Origin: Membranipora membranacea
Lineage: Eukaryota; Bryozoa; Gymnolaemata; Cheilostomatida; Membraniporidae
Assembly (NCBI GenBank): GCA_914767715.1
Contig: OU612072.1
Coordinates: 8,558,001-8,618,000 of the forward strand
Length of the DNA stretch: 60,000 bases
Direction of reading: 5' to 3'
A program made the translations under genes and the position numbers. Below, piece after piece: positions 1 to 12,565 of the stretch (within the stretch, counting starts at the first letter, position 1; each line of letters begins with the position of its first letter). The notes beneath the pieces are model-generated. The model was not told where the DNA came from, made no database searches, and worked only from the letters and a program-made list of their open reading frames with translations.

Positions 1-225
1 AATTAAGTCAATCGAGGGGTAGAATGAAATTGATTCGTAATATCTGTCAGTGTAACACAAACGAGATATCATCTGGCATGTGAATATTTTAACAGTATAT
101 ATGTACTTCTCAGCCTCTATTGTTAACAGGACTGGAATTGCTTGAGCGGTCAACTTCTAACGTAACCTACAGTCCGAGAGCCAGTGTGTTTGCAATTCTA
201 TCGTCTCCAGACACATTAGTAGAAG

Positions 226-3200
226 ATGCAAAATTGGAAACCAGTTTATCTTCTAATCATTGGTCTGCTCTTTGTTGGACTTTGCCTCGTTTTGTTGCAC
301 CCTACCATGCAGTCGACTTCACTAAGGTAAGTCGTATCCATGCGATCGAGATCCGAACTAAGCATCTCAATTAACGTGATATATCGCCTTTTCAATATCT
401 CAGGAACTACTTGTCCCATCTCAAATTTTCTTCACTGAGACGTTGCTAGTAGTCTCACTTAAGGGTTTAGTGTTTTAGCACATCCCATAGTTCTGGCTTA
501 AACATTCATATAAAATTTACATGGGTGGGGAGCAACAGGAGCGCAGAGTGGCAGTATACATGCTGTACACATATCTATAACTAAGTTGAAATAGGAGTGT
601 CTTGCATAAATGAAGATTGAATATTCTTCTATTACGCTTAGTGTATAAAGAATATCAAATTTTATTTTGCCCTAATTCTACCTGAGCTACAATCAAACAG
701 CAAACTGATGACAGCTAGCCACTGAATCTATCACAGTTTTCAAAGTCAGAGCTTTCATTTTTCAAAATTGAACATAAATTGTATGCTGTTGTCTGCAGAT
801 GGATGAAACACAAAACCTATTTTACAATTTTAATTTGTTCCGTAAGTATAAATATCTGACTCGGCTGCTCAGACTTGACTGACGGTTATAGGGGTTCTTG
901 GCTAAGCTTCCTTCAGACATCTTATGCAACTGAATGCTTGGCTGAGTTGAATTTGGAATGGCATATGCAAGAATTGAAAAGAAGCTAAGAAAACATTTTG
1001 CTACTTCAGACACTAGATTACATACAATTATAGCAAACAACCCGTTTGCGTGTGTGAATGAGAATCTTATACGGTCATTGACTGACTTTTTTTATCTTAC
1101 ACACCTAAATGTAAGAATGCAAGATAAACATAAAACTAGCAGAATTTTGTCACAGAATCCTCTGGTATGAATTCTGATTCACTCACAGATATAGTATTGT
1201 TTACTTGCACTGGCATAGCTTATCAGCGAGATGTAGCAGGGTTTTATTTAATCTATGAAATTCCCATGGATTAGCATTATTTGGGCTAAAGAGAATAATA
1301 CCTAGTAGTGCTTTACAGGATTGTGGACATTTCAAAAGAAGACGTGATGAATGAGGAAGCAGAAATTATCAAAGAGCAGTACATGGCGAAGGTAACTTTA
1401 GTGAACTGTTATCGTGTTTATTTATTTGATGTGCATTTAGAACTCTGCTTTGATGTACACTGAATTTAAGAGGACGCTTACCCTGCATCATATATATAAT
1501 CGTTCCCAGTCTACAGTATTTATAAATTAATGTATATCACAAACCCTTTCTGTTGTAGATTGATAAACTCGAGTCAACTGTTCAGGAGTTGCGAGCCTTA
1601 CAAAGTCAAGGTAAGGATTTTGTACAAGGTCAAAAGGATGGAGTTATAGCCACATCTGGTTTGTAATAAACTAATTTACCCGCAGTCAAATTTCTGATTT
1701 CTGATATCAGTGTGTCTGATATAAGAATGATGTCACTTTGTACAAGTTCTTGTATACACAGTGTACGTTGTATTACATATTGCATGTACATCAAACCTAT
1801 GTCTGGTAGTGCAAAATCCCGTTTTAATATCAACTACGCTTCTCGGCCTATTGGCTAAGATCAAAGTGTCATGGCCAATGGCTGAATAGTGCCTGCTTCA
1901 TTTTCTGGCAGCTTGCTGCACACTCACGATTAGGAGGTCCACCATGGCCTCAACTCTAGGATGCATTCTAGTTTACTAGGATGTATCACACTCTCAGTAC
2001 AAGGACTTTGGGCAACTCCCGTCCTTCTTTAGGGGCAGCCCACCCTCTGTTTTGTCATAAACAGGGAGCTTCTCGGCCTATTGGCTAAGATCAAAGTGTC
2101 ATGGCCAATGGTGCCTGTTTCAGTTTCTGGCAGCTTGCTGCACACTCACGATTAGGAGGTCCACCATGGCCTCACCTCTAGGATGTCTTCTAGTTTTCTA
2201 GGATGCATCACACTCGCAGTACGAGGATTTCGGGCAACTTGCGTCCCTCTTTAGGGGCCGCCCACCCTCTGTTTTGTCATAAACAGGGCGCTATCAAGGC
2301 TTCTCAGCCTTTTGGCTAAGATCAGAGTGTCATGGCCAATGGTGCCTGTTTCAGTTTCCGGCAGCTTGCTGCGCACTCACGATTAGGAGGTCCACCATGG
2401 CCTCACCTCTAGGATGCATTGTAGTTTACTAGGATGTATCACACTCTCACTATGAGGACTTCGGGCAACTTGCCTCCCTCTTTAGGGGCAGCACACCCTC
2501 TGTTTTGTCATAAACAGGGCGCTATCAAGGCAGATATGAAAACGAAATGAAGTCAATAAATACTACCGTAAGACCAATGGATGTTATAGTCAGGAAGTTA
2601 CTTATGATAAGGCTTTGCCAGTTTTGCATGGTAAGAATTTCAAAGCTCTTTTGAAATGAATTATTGATGGTAAGAAAGTGCCTACCATAAGGGAAGATAT
2701 CTCCGATTCTTTGCATTATCATGTCACAGTCTCATGGAAGTACAATACAAAACAAGTGCTACTGGGGGACTGTGACATCATAATGCAGGGAGAAACCTTC
2801 CCTTGTTGTAGGCTCTCTTCCACCATCAATAATTCATGCGAAATAGAGCATTGAATTTTCTTACCATAGATATCTGACAAAACTTTATCATAAGTAACTG
2901 CCTGACTATAACATGTAATGGTCGTTGGGTAGTCTTTAAGTTCTCCATTACATGAAATAACCAATTGTTGGGGGCTTGGGGGAATCTCAGCCAATCAAAT
3001 ACATTGCAAAGTGACCTCATTTCCATATTAATTGCAGGTAGGTAGAATCCATTGCCTCTTGTGAAGAAATAGGAACTATCTACAGATTGGGATATTGCAT
3101 GAACTGCTTATAAGACCATAATTATTCTTCATTTCAAAATGAGCTGACAGTAGTTACTGCATCGATCTCTGCGTACAGATACACTTCAGTCAACGTCAGC

Positions 3201-6200
3201 GTTTTCACTATTAGCTTTGGCCTAGCTAACTAATTGAAAAGAAATAATTATAATATGGTGAATTTATTGTGTATCAGGGTTTGAAGCCCAAATTAGACTA
3301 CTTAGCACTATGCTCGAACACCTTTCTTTCAAATTTGTTGTTACAATATATTCATTTTTTCAGGGTCAGGACCAAGTTATGACCATGAAATGGCTAGATT
3401 TAGACTGGCTGATAATAAACATGATACATGGTTTTCTACTAAATCACAGCTCAAGAAACTGAACAACGATGTAGCCAAAAAGATTCTGGACAACATCGGA
3501 CATAGACACAGGTAGATAACAGTACCCTGTAATCGAGCGTAACACTGACATCAGTGCAAATAAAATTGATATAATACACAATTAGCGCACACCATAAGCA
3601 TTCAAGCGCCAGATCGAGGAGTACATAATTTTCTGATAAGATGTATGTTTAATATTATATTTGATAACTTTTAGTAAAGGTTTATTCCTTTCACTTTCAT
3701 TGCTGTAGATTGATAGAGGTAGATTCGATGACGTTGAGTAATGTTGACAATAATCAGGATTGGAGAGAGAATGAGCACAGAGAACTACAAGACCTCATGC
3801 AGAGAAGAATATACCATCTACAGGTGACGTATCTGGCTTACATATCAAACCTTTGGTGAAAACACCCTCGGGTTTTTTCCATATCATTCCCTAATCAGAT
3901 TTTCAAGCTAATTAGATAGAGAAAGATGTAGTTATTACTCAGGAACATTGAATGTGGTACCTTTCCATCAATTTCCCAAAAGATAATAGGCTCCCACCAA
4001 TGAAATACTCAACTACTGGACTTTACAACCTAAAGATGGCTTGTGTAAGTAAGAAATAGGTGTAGATTATATCTCTTTTCATTTATTTGGATTTACTACC
4101 TCTGCCTTCACTACATTACCCTAGCTCAAAGTGCAGCTGCAAATTCAATAATAAAGTTAAAAATCACTATCAGGTGTTTCAGCAATGTGACATGTTAAGC
4201 CAACAATCCTAACACGCCACAGTGTTGCTCAGGTTAGCAGCGGTGGATGGAACGTGTTCCAACTCCCTGTTGACATTGTATTAAGATTCTACATTCATAT
4301 TCAGAAGATGATCACTCATTTACTTATATGGCACAACTCCTCAACTATCTTAGTAAGTGTTTGTCTGGATATCGAGTAGTGTAACTTTAATAAGGTCAAT
4401 ATCTATATTTTTAGAATCCCAAGGACTGTTCTAAAGCTAAGAAGCTGTTGTGTGACATGAAAGTAGGTTGTGGATTCGGATGTCAGTTTCATCATGTTAG
4501 CTACTGCCTAATGATGGCTTACGGCCTTGAAAGGACTTTGATACTTCAATCAGATGTAAGTCAAGATAAATATTTAAATGTTGATAGCTAAAACCTCTTG
4601 TTTTCATCAAATTCCCTCGAACTTATCAGCATTGACCAAGACATTTTCAAACATTGCAATGTATCATGCACGCCACATAAATCAAAAATAAAACATTATT
4701 TGGACGGCCACTCAGCTAAACTTTCATGCATTTTACTGTCACCTCATTTGGCAGTGCCAAGAGGAATGATTCAAATTCCTGTTTAGCTAAGTATACAAGT
4801 TCAAGGCTAGCTTTATTTCTTTACTCAGTTCTATTCTCAACCCCTAATCCGCTAGTCACACTATTATTAGTTATTTGGTTGTTGCGTTATACAGGGATTT
4901 AAATACACATCCAAGGGATGGGACTCAGTATTCAGACCAGTCAATGACACATGTAAAGATGTATCTGAAGGTCAAACCCAACTTAAATGGAGTGGTAAGT
5001 CTGCCTTAAAATGTACTGAGCGCTTTGTAGATCAGATTTGCTGAAGTTTTATCCGATGACATCCCACATCAGTCTGCTAGTTAAAAAGAAACTGTAACAC
5101 GCTATGCAAATTTATCTATTTGTTATCCATGATGAGATATTTACAATAGGCTCACAATGACATGAATTTTTAACATCCCTGTGGGGCCGATTTAGATATT
5201 CCTTTTTATTTTGCTTTTATCATTGTTTTAGGGGAAGCTCAGACTAAAGATGTTGATGTCGTTGTGGTGCCAGTAGCTGCACGCTTGAAAGCCCCCCCTC
5301 CCCCATATATGCCTTTATCAATCCCAGCGGATCTGGCTCAAAGGCTACAGTGAGTATTATTTTAATATGTAGAAGGTATAACTTATGATCTGTTTAGCAA
5401 GATCAGCTCCCCTCCCGCCTCTACAATGCTGAGAATTCTGAACCATCATATTGGTATAAGAAATTGAAATGTTGACAAAACTGACTCGACGTCCTGAAGT
5501 CAGCAAGTTACCTATAATAGAATTATTTTTGTTATCTGTACACTTCTAACCTCATAAATAAATAAATAAGTCCTAGCTTCAACGAGTGTTTACTATGTAG
5601 ACCACCGGTCCAGATAATCTGCTTGAATAACATAGCCGTGAAACTTGCTGCAGCATCCTTTTATATTCATATGGCGCGTGTACGAACAGCTGTTTAAGTA
5701 AGAGATTTTTTACCATTTTCTTGTATACGATGATAATGCAGTGCTGTGGGATGGGCTTATCAAGTTTGAATATTTCCCCCTTTGTCCTAATCCACATTTC
5801 TCGTACAAGAAGCTAAAAGAGCTGTTGAGAATGTATTCTATTGTAGAACATTACATGGAGATCCATCCGTATTGTTTATATCTCAGTTTGTTAAATATTT
5901 GATGAGGCCTCAGAAACATTTACAGGACGATATAGACAGTGTTAAAGAAACGATGAAGTTCAAAAATCCGATAGTCGGGTGAGGTTCCGGGTGTCTCGTA
6001 CCTGAATATAGTGTATCTCAAAGACCCAAAAATGTCCTCATTACATTCTTAATATTTTTTTTCTCCAAATGAAGTTTGATGAATATTTTGGTTGAATATC
6101 CAGAAATGGCCATCATCATACATGATACTCTGACACCCATAAATGTAAATGACATTTTAGAAATAATTATGTTTTGCGAGTTTATAAGCTACTTTGTTAC

Positions 6201-8216
6201 CCACATAGTATTTCAAGCTTCAAAGAGAGAATTTAAGACACAGCAACTATTGATTCTCTGCCTCATGTTGACTTCATGGAAAAGTTCATTCTTCTGGTCA
6301 ATGTAAATATTGTACATTGTTTGAGTTAGTATACAGGTGCGACGGACCGACAAACTTGTAAAAGAAGCAAAGTTGCATGGTATTGAGGAGTATATGGAAC
6401 ATGTGGACCAATGGTTTCTGACTCAGGAAAGGATTCCCAACAGAATAGACAAGAGAAGAGTTTATATAGCATCAGATGACCCAACGGTGCTACCGGAAGC
6501 TAGGAAAAAGTGGGTCATACTTAGATATTGCTCTAATTGTTGACATTTATTATATATGTATAGATATGTATATGTATATTGTATATATAGTTCTATCAGT
6601 TGGTTTTGTGATTATGAGGGTTGTCTGAGTTTGAGATGTGTGTTTGTTTGTGTGTTGGTTGAAGTTGAATATGAGTTTTGTGATATGTGGGTAGGGAGAA
6701 GCCAGGGTAAATCCCTCGAGACAAGAGCGGGGTTTGAACCTGGGACCTCTTGCTTGATAGTGAAAGATGTGATCATTTGCGCTATCTATCCTCCTCCCTT
6801 GATTCTACTATCATATTATAGCAGCAGCCTCATGTTACACAGACATAATCGTACTAGATTGTTGAAACATAATAGTGTGAATCGATATTAATATAAATTC
6901 TGGATGTACAGTGTAAGCTGGGTAATTCGAATCCTGATAATTTGAAATTCTGATTAATTCAGACAACTGAGTGTGGTACCAGCTCAGCCAATGGTTTTTA
7001 GGAAGAATGTAACTCCTTGTTCAGTTGTTTGTTTTGATGATGCAGACAAAGGGAGTGATCAGTATTTGGATTTAAGACTCTTAAACAAAGCTGCCAAACC
7101 TGCATACTCAATTCAGTGGTTCCTACTGCTCACTTGTCATCAGTGTTTTATTTTCATTATCACTTGCATTGCACAATACAACAAATAAAAAGTTGCTGTT
7201 TGTCAAATCCCTGAAATAAGCCCCACATTTGTTGAAAATCCCCTGGCAATTATCCCCTGGCATTATTGTAATTAGAACAATTCATAATTCAAATGTCTTG
7301 GGTCCCCTGCAGTTTGAATTAAGTGGGTTACGCTGTATTATGTAATTAATATATCTAAATCCAAATTGTTTCAGATATCCGGATTATGAATTCTTTGGAG
7401 ATGTATCTATATCACAGAAGGCAGACTGTCCTGATAGATACACTGATAATTCACTGAGAGGTGTCTTAATAGGTATACATCTGCTCTCTATGACTGATTA
7501 CCTAGTCTGCACTTTCTCCTCTAATGTAGGTGGACATAACCACCAAAAGTTTTTGTTTCATCATCTGTGTCATGTGTAAGGAAAACTGAAATATTTTAAA
7601 AATTATCGGTCAACAGAATTACAGAATGTGATATCTTACAAACGGGCTTAAGGCTTATGCACACAATTGGGTATCTGTCCCGTAACACAAATTTATTAGC
7701 TGTCCGTATGGGTTAAAAATCCGGATTAGCTTTAGATCCAGAGCATTCCCATGACTAGTTGGTTGTCAGATGTACTCCATAACTTTTACGAGCTACAGAC
7801 TATGGTACGCTATAGTGTGCCCAGGCCTTAAATTGTGTTATTGAATCATTACTTCTCATGCCGGTCCGTTGGCGCGATAAAGGATCATAAGTCATCTATT
7901 AGCTTGAACCAAAATGCATGCATATATTAGGTATCACAGATCGAAATATAAAAGTAAATTTTGATTTTGTCAATGGTCATCATCCTGTTCAATTGGGATG
8001 AGTTGTCACAAATAATTGATGCAATAATACAACTTCGATATATTTTTCGTTTGGTAGATATGCAGATTAGTGTATGAAAAAATGCAGACTCTTCACCCAG
8101 ACGCGAGTCACTGGTATCATTCATTAGATTCTAAATATGACTACTTTTGGGGATACGATAAGAGAGTCATAGTAAAATACCCGACATATCCTGAAGTCCC
8201 TCTGACGCATACTTAG
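226..8216 (+). CDS. FUT8: FUT8-like alpha-1,6-fucosyltransferase, 12 exons, no SH3 domain
   Basis: Golgi enzyme family that transfers fucose from GDP-fucose in alpha-1,6 linkage to the innermost GlcNAc of N-glycans. Exons: 226-326, 1319-1391, 1559-1610, 3364-3511, 3709-3823, 4415-4555, 4895-4994, 5232-5349, 5847-5978, 6330-6509, 7375-7525, 8058-8216. They sum to 1470 nt, 489 residues plus stop, and every junction keeps phase. Residues 5-24 form a signal anchor ([20 protein letters not shown]), giving type II topology, followed by a coiled-coil stem. Diagnostic FUT8 blocks are [27 protein letters not shown] (Arg331, Arg332), ASDDP (Asp376, Asp377), YTDNSLRG and TLHPDAS. The mammalian protein is about 575 residues; this one is shorter because the SH3 domain is absent and the stem is shorter. 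The residue matching mammalian Asp453 is Gly420. The ATG at 226 was chosen because it opens the membrane anchor and precedes a good donor (AG then GTAAGT). Family assignment is very secure; catalytic competence is uncertain. Confidence 0.93.
1838..2531 (+). repeat. Three tandem 230-bp units headed by the 5' end of U2 snRNA
   Basis: Units begin at 1838, 2068 and 2299. Each opens with GCTTCTCGGCCTATTGGCTA or a close variant and continues AGATCAAAGTGTC. This follows the 5' 30 or so bases of U2 snRNA (stem I region) almost exactly; the third copy keeps the U2-like CCTTTTGGC. The match stops before the branch-site recognition segment, and about 195 bp of unrelated sequence follow, shared by all units. 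The first two units end in a small hairpin (CCCTCTGTTT / AAACAGGG); the third has it just before the CGCTATCAAG join. A single copy lies on the other strand at 29657-29862. The array sits in the third intron of the FUT8-like gene. Confidence 0.8.
2560..2934. mobile_element. Inverted-repeat (MITE-like) element, copy 1
   Basis: Left arm motifs (TTATAGTCAGG, GTTACTTATGATAA, ATTATTGATGGT) recur inverted in the right arm (CCTGACTATAA, TTATCATAAGTAAC, ACCATCAATAAT). Arms are about 110 bases around a divergent centre, with no coding capacity. A diverged second copy lies at about 33208-33586. Ends were judged by where the arms stop matching, so boundaries are approximate. It directly follows the U2-headed array. 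Confidence 0.65.
6690..6800 (-). mobile_element. tRNA-derived SINE head in a FUT8 intron
   Basis: On the minus strand there is an A-box-like ATAGCGCAAATG and, about 40 bases later, a B-box GGTTCAAACCCC, the spacing of an internal RNA polymerase III promoter. The segment does not fold as a complete tRNA, so a SINE head is likelier than a tRNA gene. It lies in intron 10 of the FUT8-like gene. Confidence 0.5.
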
Positions 8217-8329
8217 AAAAATAATGAACATGTAAGTACATCCGATTTTGTTGTTCTAAAGTACACCCTCACCAGAGAAGGCTTGTATGTATTCTCAGTA
8301 GGCTTCTGAAATACTGTCATTGCATGAAA

Positions 8330-8335
8330 AATAAA
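8330..8335 (+). terminator. Candidate polyadenylation signal of the FUT8-like gene
   Basis: AATAAA lies 114 bases after the FUT8 stop codon, in AT-rich sequence. It is the first canonical hexamer downstream and a plausible 3' end; the cleavage site was not determined. Confidence 0.4.
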
Positions 8336-8457
8336 TTATGATCAGTATTTGTTAGCGTAGCAGGAAAGAATCTCGGCTATTTCATAGACTTAATTACATT
8401 CATTTAAAAGCATAGGATATAGTTGGTTAAAAATTGCAAGTTTTTTGTCTCTGTCAG

Positions 8458-8656
8458 AAGACTGAGAAAAAGAGGCATCTTAAGGGCAAGGCCACTATAT
8501 CAGGCACCAAGTTCTCAGTTTTTAGGCAGGTAGGAACACACCTGGGGCACAGTGCCCAGCAGTAAATGGACTGCAGTGGGACTCAAACCCAGACGTCCAA
8601 TACATGCATGTTTGAGGTCAGGTGCTCAAACCAATCGGCTACCACCTACTCCAGGC
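8458..8656 (-). mobile_element. tRNA-derived SINE downstream of FUT8
   Basis: On the minus strand, starting near 8656, there is A-box TAGCCGATTGG and B-box GGTTTGAGTCC at tRNA-like spacing. A non-tRNA body of about 110 bases with the self-complementary GGGCACTGTGCCC follows. No acceptor stem was found, so it reads as a SINE. Confidence 0.55.
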
Positions 8657-9419
8657 ATGTTGAATTAAACTGACCTATAAAGTGACATACTCATCTCATT
8701 CAGTATAGCAAGTAAACACAGAGAATTCGAAACAACCATGTGAACAAAATGTACAATATGTCTAGTTACTTGAGACTTTTGGAATTAGGGTGGCTAGTTG
8801 AGTTCAAGCTTCATCATCAGCTACATGCCCCTCATAGTGCCACAAATGCAGCCTCAACCACAGTTTTAACATTTTCTCCACGTACAAACTCATAAATATG
8901 CTGACAACTTATGTCGCCTAGTGACGTCTGACCAAGTACATGCCTTGTGTTGAATTTACTTTTCATATCAGTTATGTTGCACATTTATTCTGCAGATAAA
9001 GAACTTTCAATAGAAATTCAACAATCAAGGAAGCATTGCACACTGTAACCTTGTGGTATTGGGATGCGATCCTATCATAATCACAGTGGAGGAATAGAGC
9101 GATCATCACAGGATTTTATTTACCAAACCTAATAACAATATATATATATATATAATATATAAGATAAATGAATAACTCTAAACTATATAACGTATGAAAT
9201 ATTATATCCTAATTAAGCTAGTTTGTAGTGAGGAGGAAACAGGTAACAAATGTAGACTTAACAATAGCGTTTTATACCTTATAGTTTTGGAGGATGCAAT
9301 GTCACCATTTGTATGCATCGTTTGAATGGTGCACTTTTGTTGTATCTAATGGCATAGAGTTTGTTGACCAAATAAAGTATTAGATCAGACAATCACACAT
9401 AGGTATGTATTTTTTATTC
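8657..9419. other. Intergenic stretch without recognised gene
   Basis: AT-rich DNA between the SINE and the LINE. It has a short (TA)n run near 9140-9160. I see no open frame with coding character. The 5' untranslated part of the LINE may begin anywhere in its last few hundred bases. Confidence 0.5.
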
Positions 9420-12400
9420 TTTATTTTTCTTCATAACATAGTTGGCAGTTGGCTCTTGCAGAGTGAGGTTGTGTTTCACAATAGCTCTCTGTAATCCTAT
9501 TATCAATACTTTACTGCTAACATTATGGCGCAGCTATTGCAGCCTTTGTTCTTACTGGCTCTCATAATCACCCTCATATACCAGCCTAGAGGTGTGAAAT
9601 GCCTAGAACACTTTGTGGGTTATCAATCTCTGTCGGATATTAAAAACTCATTGAATCAACGTCAGCTAAAAGATATATGGAATATAAATTATAAGCAGCT
9701 AGTGAAAGACACTGCTCCTGAACTTTTACGATCTTCAAAGAGAGGTAGACGAGGCGGGGTGCGTGTGAACCATAGTAATAAAAATGGTAAAGTACCGCTG
9801 CCTGCTGTTGTACTCACCAATGCACAATCGATTCGGAATAAGCTTGATGAACTGCACTCTCTCTTGAACACTAAGCGCCTAAAAAATCAATCTCAGCTTA
9901 TCTGCATCACAGAATCCTGGCTCAGCCCTGCTATATCAACCTCTCGTACTGAACTCGATGGATATGAACAATTTAGAAATGATAGACAACCTGACACTAG
10001 CGGTAAATCATGTGGAGGAGGTATTCTCGTCTACATCGACAGCAAATGGTCAACAAACAATAACGTAATCTTCAATCATAATGACAACCACTGTGAAATC
10101 CTTACTATCAAATCCCGGCCACATTGGCTACCTCGTGAATTTTCTTCCATAATCTCTGTTTCATGCTACACTCCGTTTACCGGTAATTCCAGACTCAAAC
10201 ATAATGCTACTTCCACTGCTAAAACAATCTCTACACACGTTAAGGAGCTGGAGAAAAATCACCCTGATTCTTGTATTATGGTAATGGGCGATTTCAACCA
10301 GCTTCCTTTCAGACTTGATGGATACTACCAGGTAGTAAAAACACTGACAAGAAACAATAGAATCCTAGACAAATGTTACATCAGACTCAAAGACGCCTTC
10401 AGCCATTGCCACCAACTTGCAAACCTCGGAGGATCTGACCATTACATAACTCATCTCATCCCAACCTACCCACCCCTCTCCAAATATAAACCTACCAGAG
10501 TAACCCGTCGTATGTTTACAAACGAAAACTGTGACAACTTGAAAGCAGCTTTGGATATTACACTCTCGGATAATTTATTTTCTGATGAGGATGATATCCA
10601 CACCCAGACTGAAGTTATCTCAGACTATATCAATTTCTGTACAGACACCTGCATACCCACTAAAAGTTTCAGGATGTGTACCAACCAAAAACCGTGGATG
10701 AACAAGCATATATCAGAGATGTTGGAACAAAAACAAACTGCTCATGAAACTGGCAATCGTAAACTGTATAACAAACTTAAGCGTGATATAACCAAGGCAA
10801 TAATTATCGCTAAGAAAAGCTACTCTACCAAAATTCAACAACAACTAGTCAAACAACCTACAAAAGCATGGACAGATATCAAGAAAATTAGTGGGCTACC
10901 TACTAGCACCAACACAACTCCTAAGCAGAACCTATTTGCCCCAGATGACCTGAATACCTTCTTCACCAGATATGAGAAACCTATACCCGTCCCGCCTGTG
11001 ATAAACAATTCTAACACTACAGCACCACCACTAGAAATAAAAGAAGATATAGTCCTCAAACAGCTCAGTGGACTTAACCCTAGGAAAGGCCCCAGACCAG
11101 ATGGCCTTATTCCCAAAGTTTTAAAGCTATGCTCCAACCAGCTGGCGCCTATCATCACTAGACTGTTCAGCTCCTCTATCAACTCTAAAACTACACCTGC
11201 TTCATGGAAATCGGCTATAATAAAACCTCTACCAAAAGTCAAAGACCCTGCTCAACTTAAACAATATCGACCAATAGCGCTAACTAGCTGTCTCTGCAAG
11301 ATGATGGAGCGGCTTGTAAAACATTATATTATGGCTCATACTCCTATGGATAGATACCAGTTCGCATATCAAGCTAATCGGTCTACACAAGATGCCCTGC
11401 TCTGTCTAACTTCGACCGTCACCAGCTTTATTGACCAGAAGGCTTCACACTAAGCTAGATGTCTCTTCTTAGACTTTTCATCGGCCTTTAACACTATACA
11501 TGTTCCTGATCTTATCTCGCAGCTTACTCATCTTGACTCCAATGTCACTGAGTGGATCTACAGCTTCTTATCTAACAGAGTGCAAAGAACTGTTGTTGAT
11601 GGTAAAACTTCAAATGCTATTATAACGAACACTGGCACCCCCCAGGGCTGCTGTCTGTCTCCCCTTTTGTTCTCCATATATACAAACCGGATTACCTCAA
11701 ACCTGAGTAATGTTACAATAATTAAGTACGCAGATGACACTTGCATCATAGGCTGCATAGCTAATCAATCAGATCTCAACTCCTATTTTGATGAACTCCA
11801 TAGAATTGCTAAACAATGTGCTGATTTAAATCTTTTATTAAACCATACTAAGACCCAGGAAATGATGCTATCCACCCAATATGTTAAACCTTCTACCCCT
11901 ACACTTGTTTTAAACGATACTGCTATTGCTTTTAGTGATAAAGTTAAATAACTTGGTGTATTAGTTGACGATAAGCTGCGTTTTAATGATCATGTGCATG
12001 GTATAGTTTCAACCGCCTCTCAAAGGATGTATGTAGTCAGGAATTTTGTATTTTTAAGCTCTAAATCACTATCAAATATGCTTTTTAAAAGTTTTATTGT
12101 AACACGAATCTCCTATTGCTTACCCATTATTTTTAAAAGCTTGTATGCTGCTGACAAGCAACGCCTGTGTAAAATTTTCAAGGACGCTATTAAGTTAGGC
12201 ATTGAACATCCCGATATTTATACCATGATGGACAATCAGACACGAACACTGGCCTTACGCTATATTCACGATGAGGATCATTTCATCAATGATTTGTTGA
12301 GTAAATGTCCATCTGGCAGATACCGTACAGTAAAACATAGAAGCTCACTGGGGAGAGACTGTTTTCTGCGTCATATCACTCTTATTTTAAACGAAATACT

Positions 12401-12552
12401 TTTTTAGACAGAGATTTGATTTTTTATTCCAAGTGTCTTCGCTTTTTTTATTGCTGATTCAAAGTGCCAGCAATTACACTGTATTTCGCGACTCATTTTT
12501 TCTTTTAATAATGCTGTCAGTGATAGTAATAAAATCCATCCATCCATCCATA
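9420..12552 (+). mobile_element. Near full-length CR1/Rex1-like non-LTR retrotransposon
   Basis: It contains an endonuclease-reverse transcriptase frame (9525-12407), a 3' untranslated region, AATAAA at 12528-12533 and a terminal (ATCC)n microsatellite at 12535-12552. Such short-repeat tails are typical of CR1/L2/Rex1-type LINEs rather than poly(A)-tailed L1. The 5' end is uncertain because I could not find a target-site duplication. Fragments of related elements occur at 37618-37914 and 45520-45900. Confidence 0.85.
9525..12407 (+). pseudogene. LINE endonuclease-reverse transcriptase ORF with two nonsense codons
   Basis: One frame of 960 codons is interrupted only by TAA at 11451-11453 (codon 643) and TAA at 11949-11951 (codon 809). 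An N-terminal hydrophobic leader (LLQPLFLLALIITLIY) is followed by a basic segment (RSSKRGRRGG). The APE-type endonuclease shows TNAQSIRNKLDEL, ITESWL, MGDFN and GGSDHY. The reverse transcriptase shows KGPRPDG, YRPIAL, LDFSSAFN, GTPQGCCLSP and the YADD catalytic box near 11730. The C-terminal region shows YLGV-type sequence with its Tyr codon turned to TAA, then ASQRMYVV and SYCLP. No frameshift is visible, so inactivation is recent. The clade call (CR1/Rex1-like, Jockey superfamily) rests on motif style and tail only. Confidence 0.9.
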
Positions 12553-12565
12553 GTAAATTTTTAAT

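Noticed and set aside
120-374. 84-codon open frame overlapping the first FUT8 exon
   Set aside because: It is in another frame from the signal-anchor exon and has no family resemblance; a shadow frame.
2719-3026. Open frames on the minus strand near 2.8 kb
   Set aside because: They lie within the inverted-repeat element and its flank; no coding signature.
6690-8656. tRNA genes on the minus strand
   Set aside because: A and B boxes are present but no paired acceptor stem; better read as SINE heads.
10835-11242. 135-codon minus-strand frame inside the LINE
   Set aside because: Antisense shadow of the reverse transcriptase frame.
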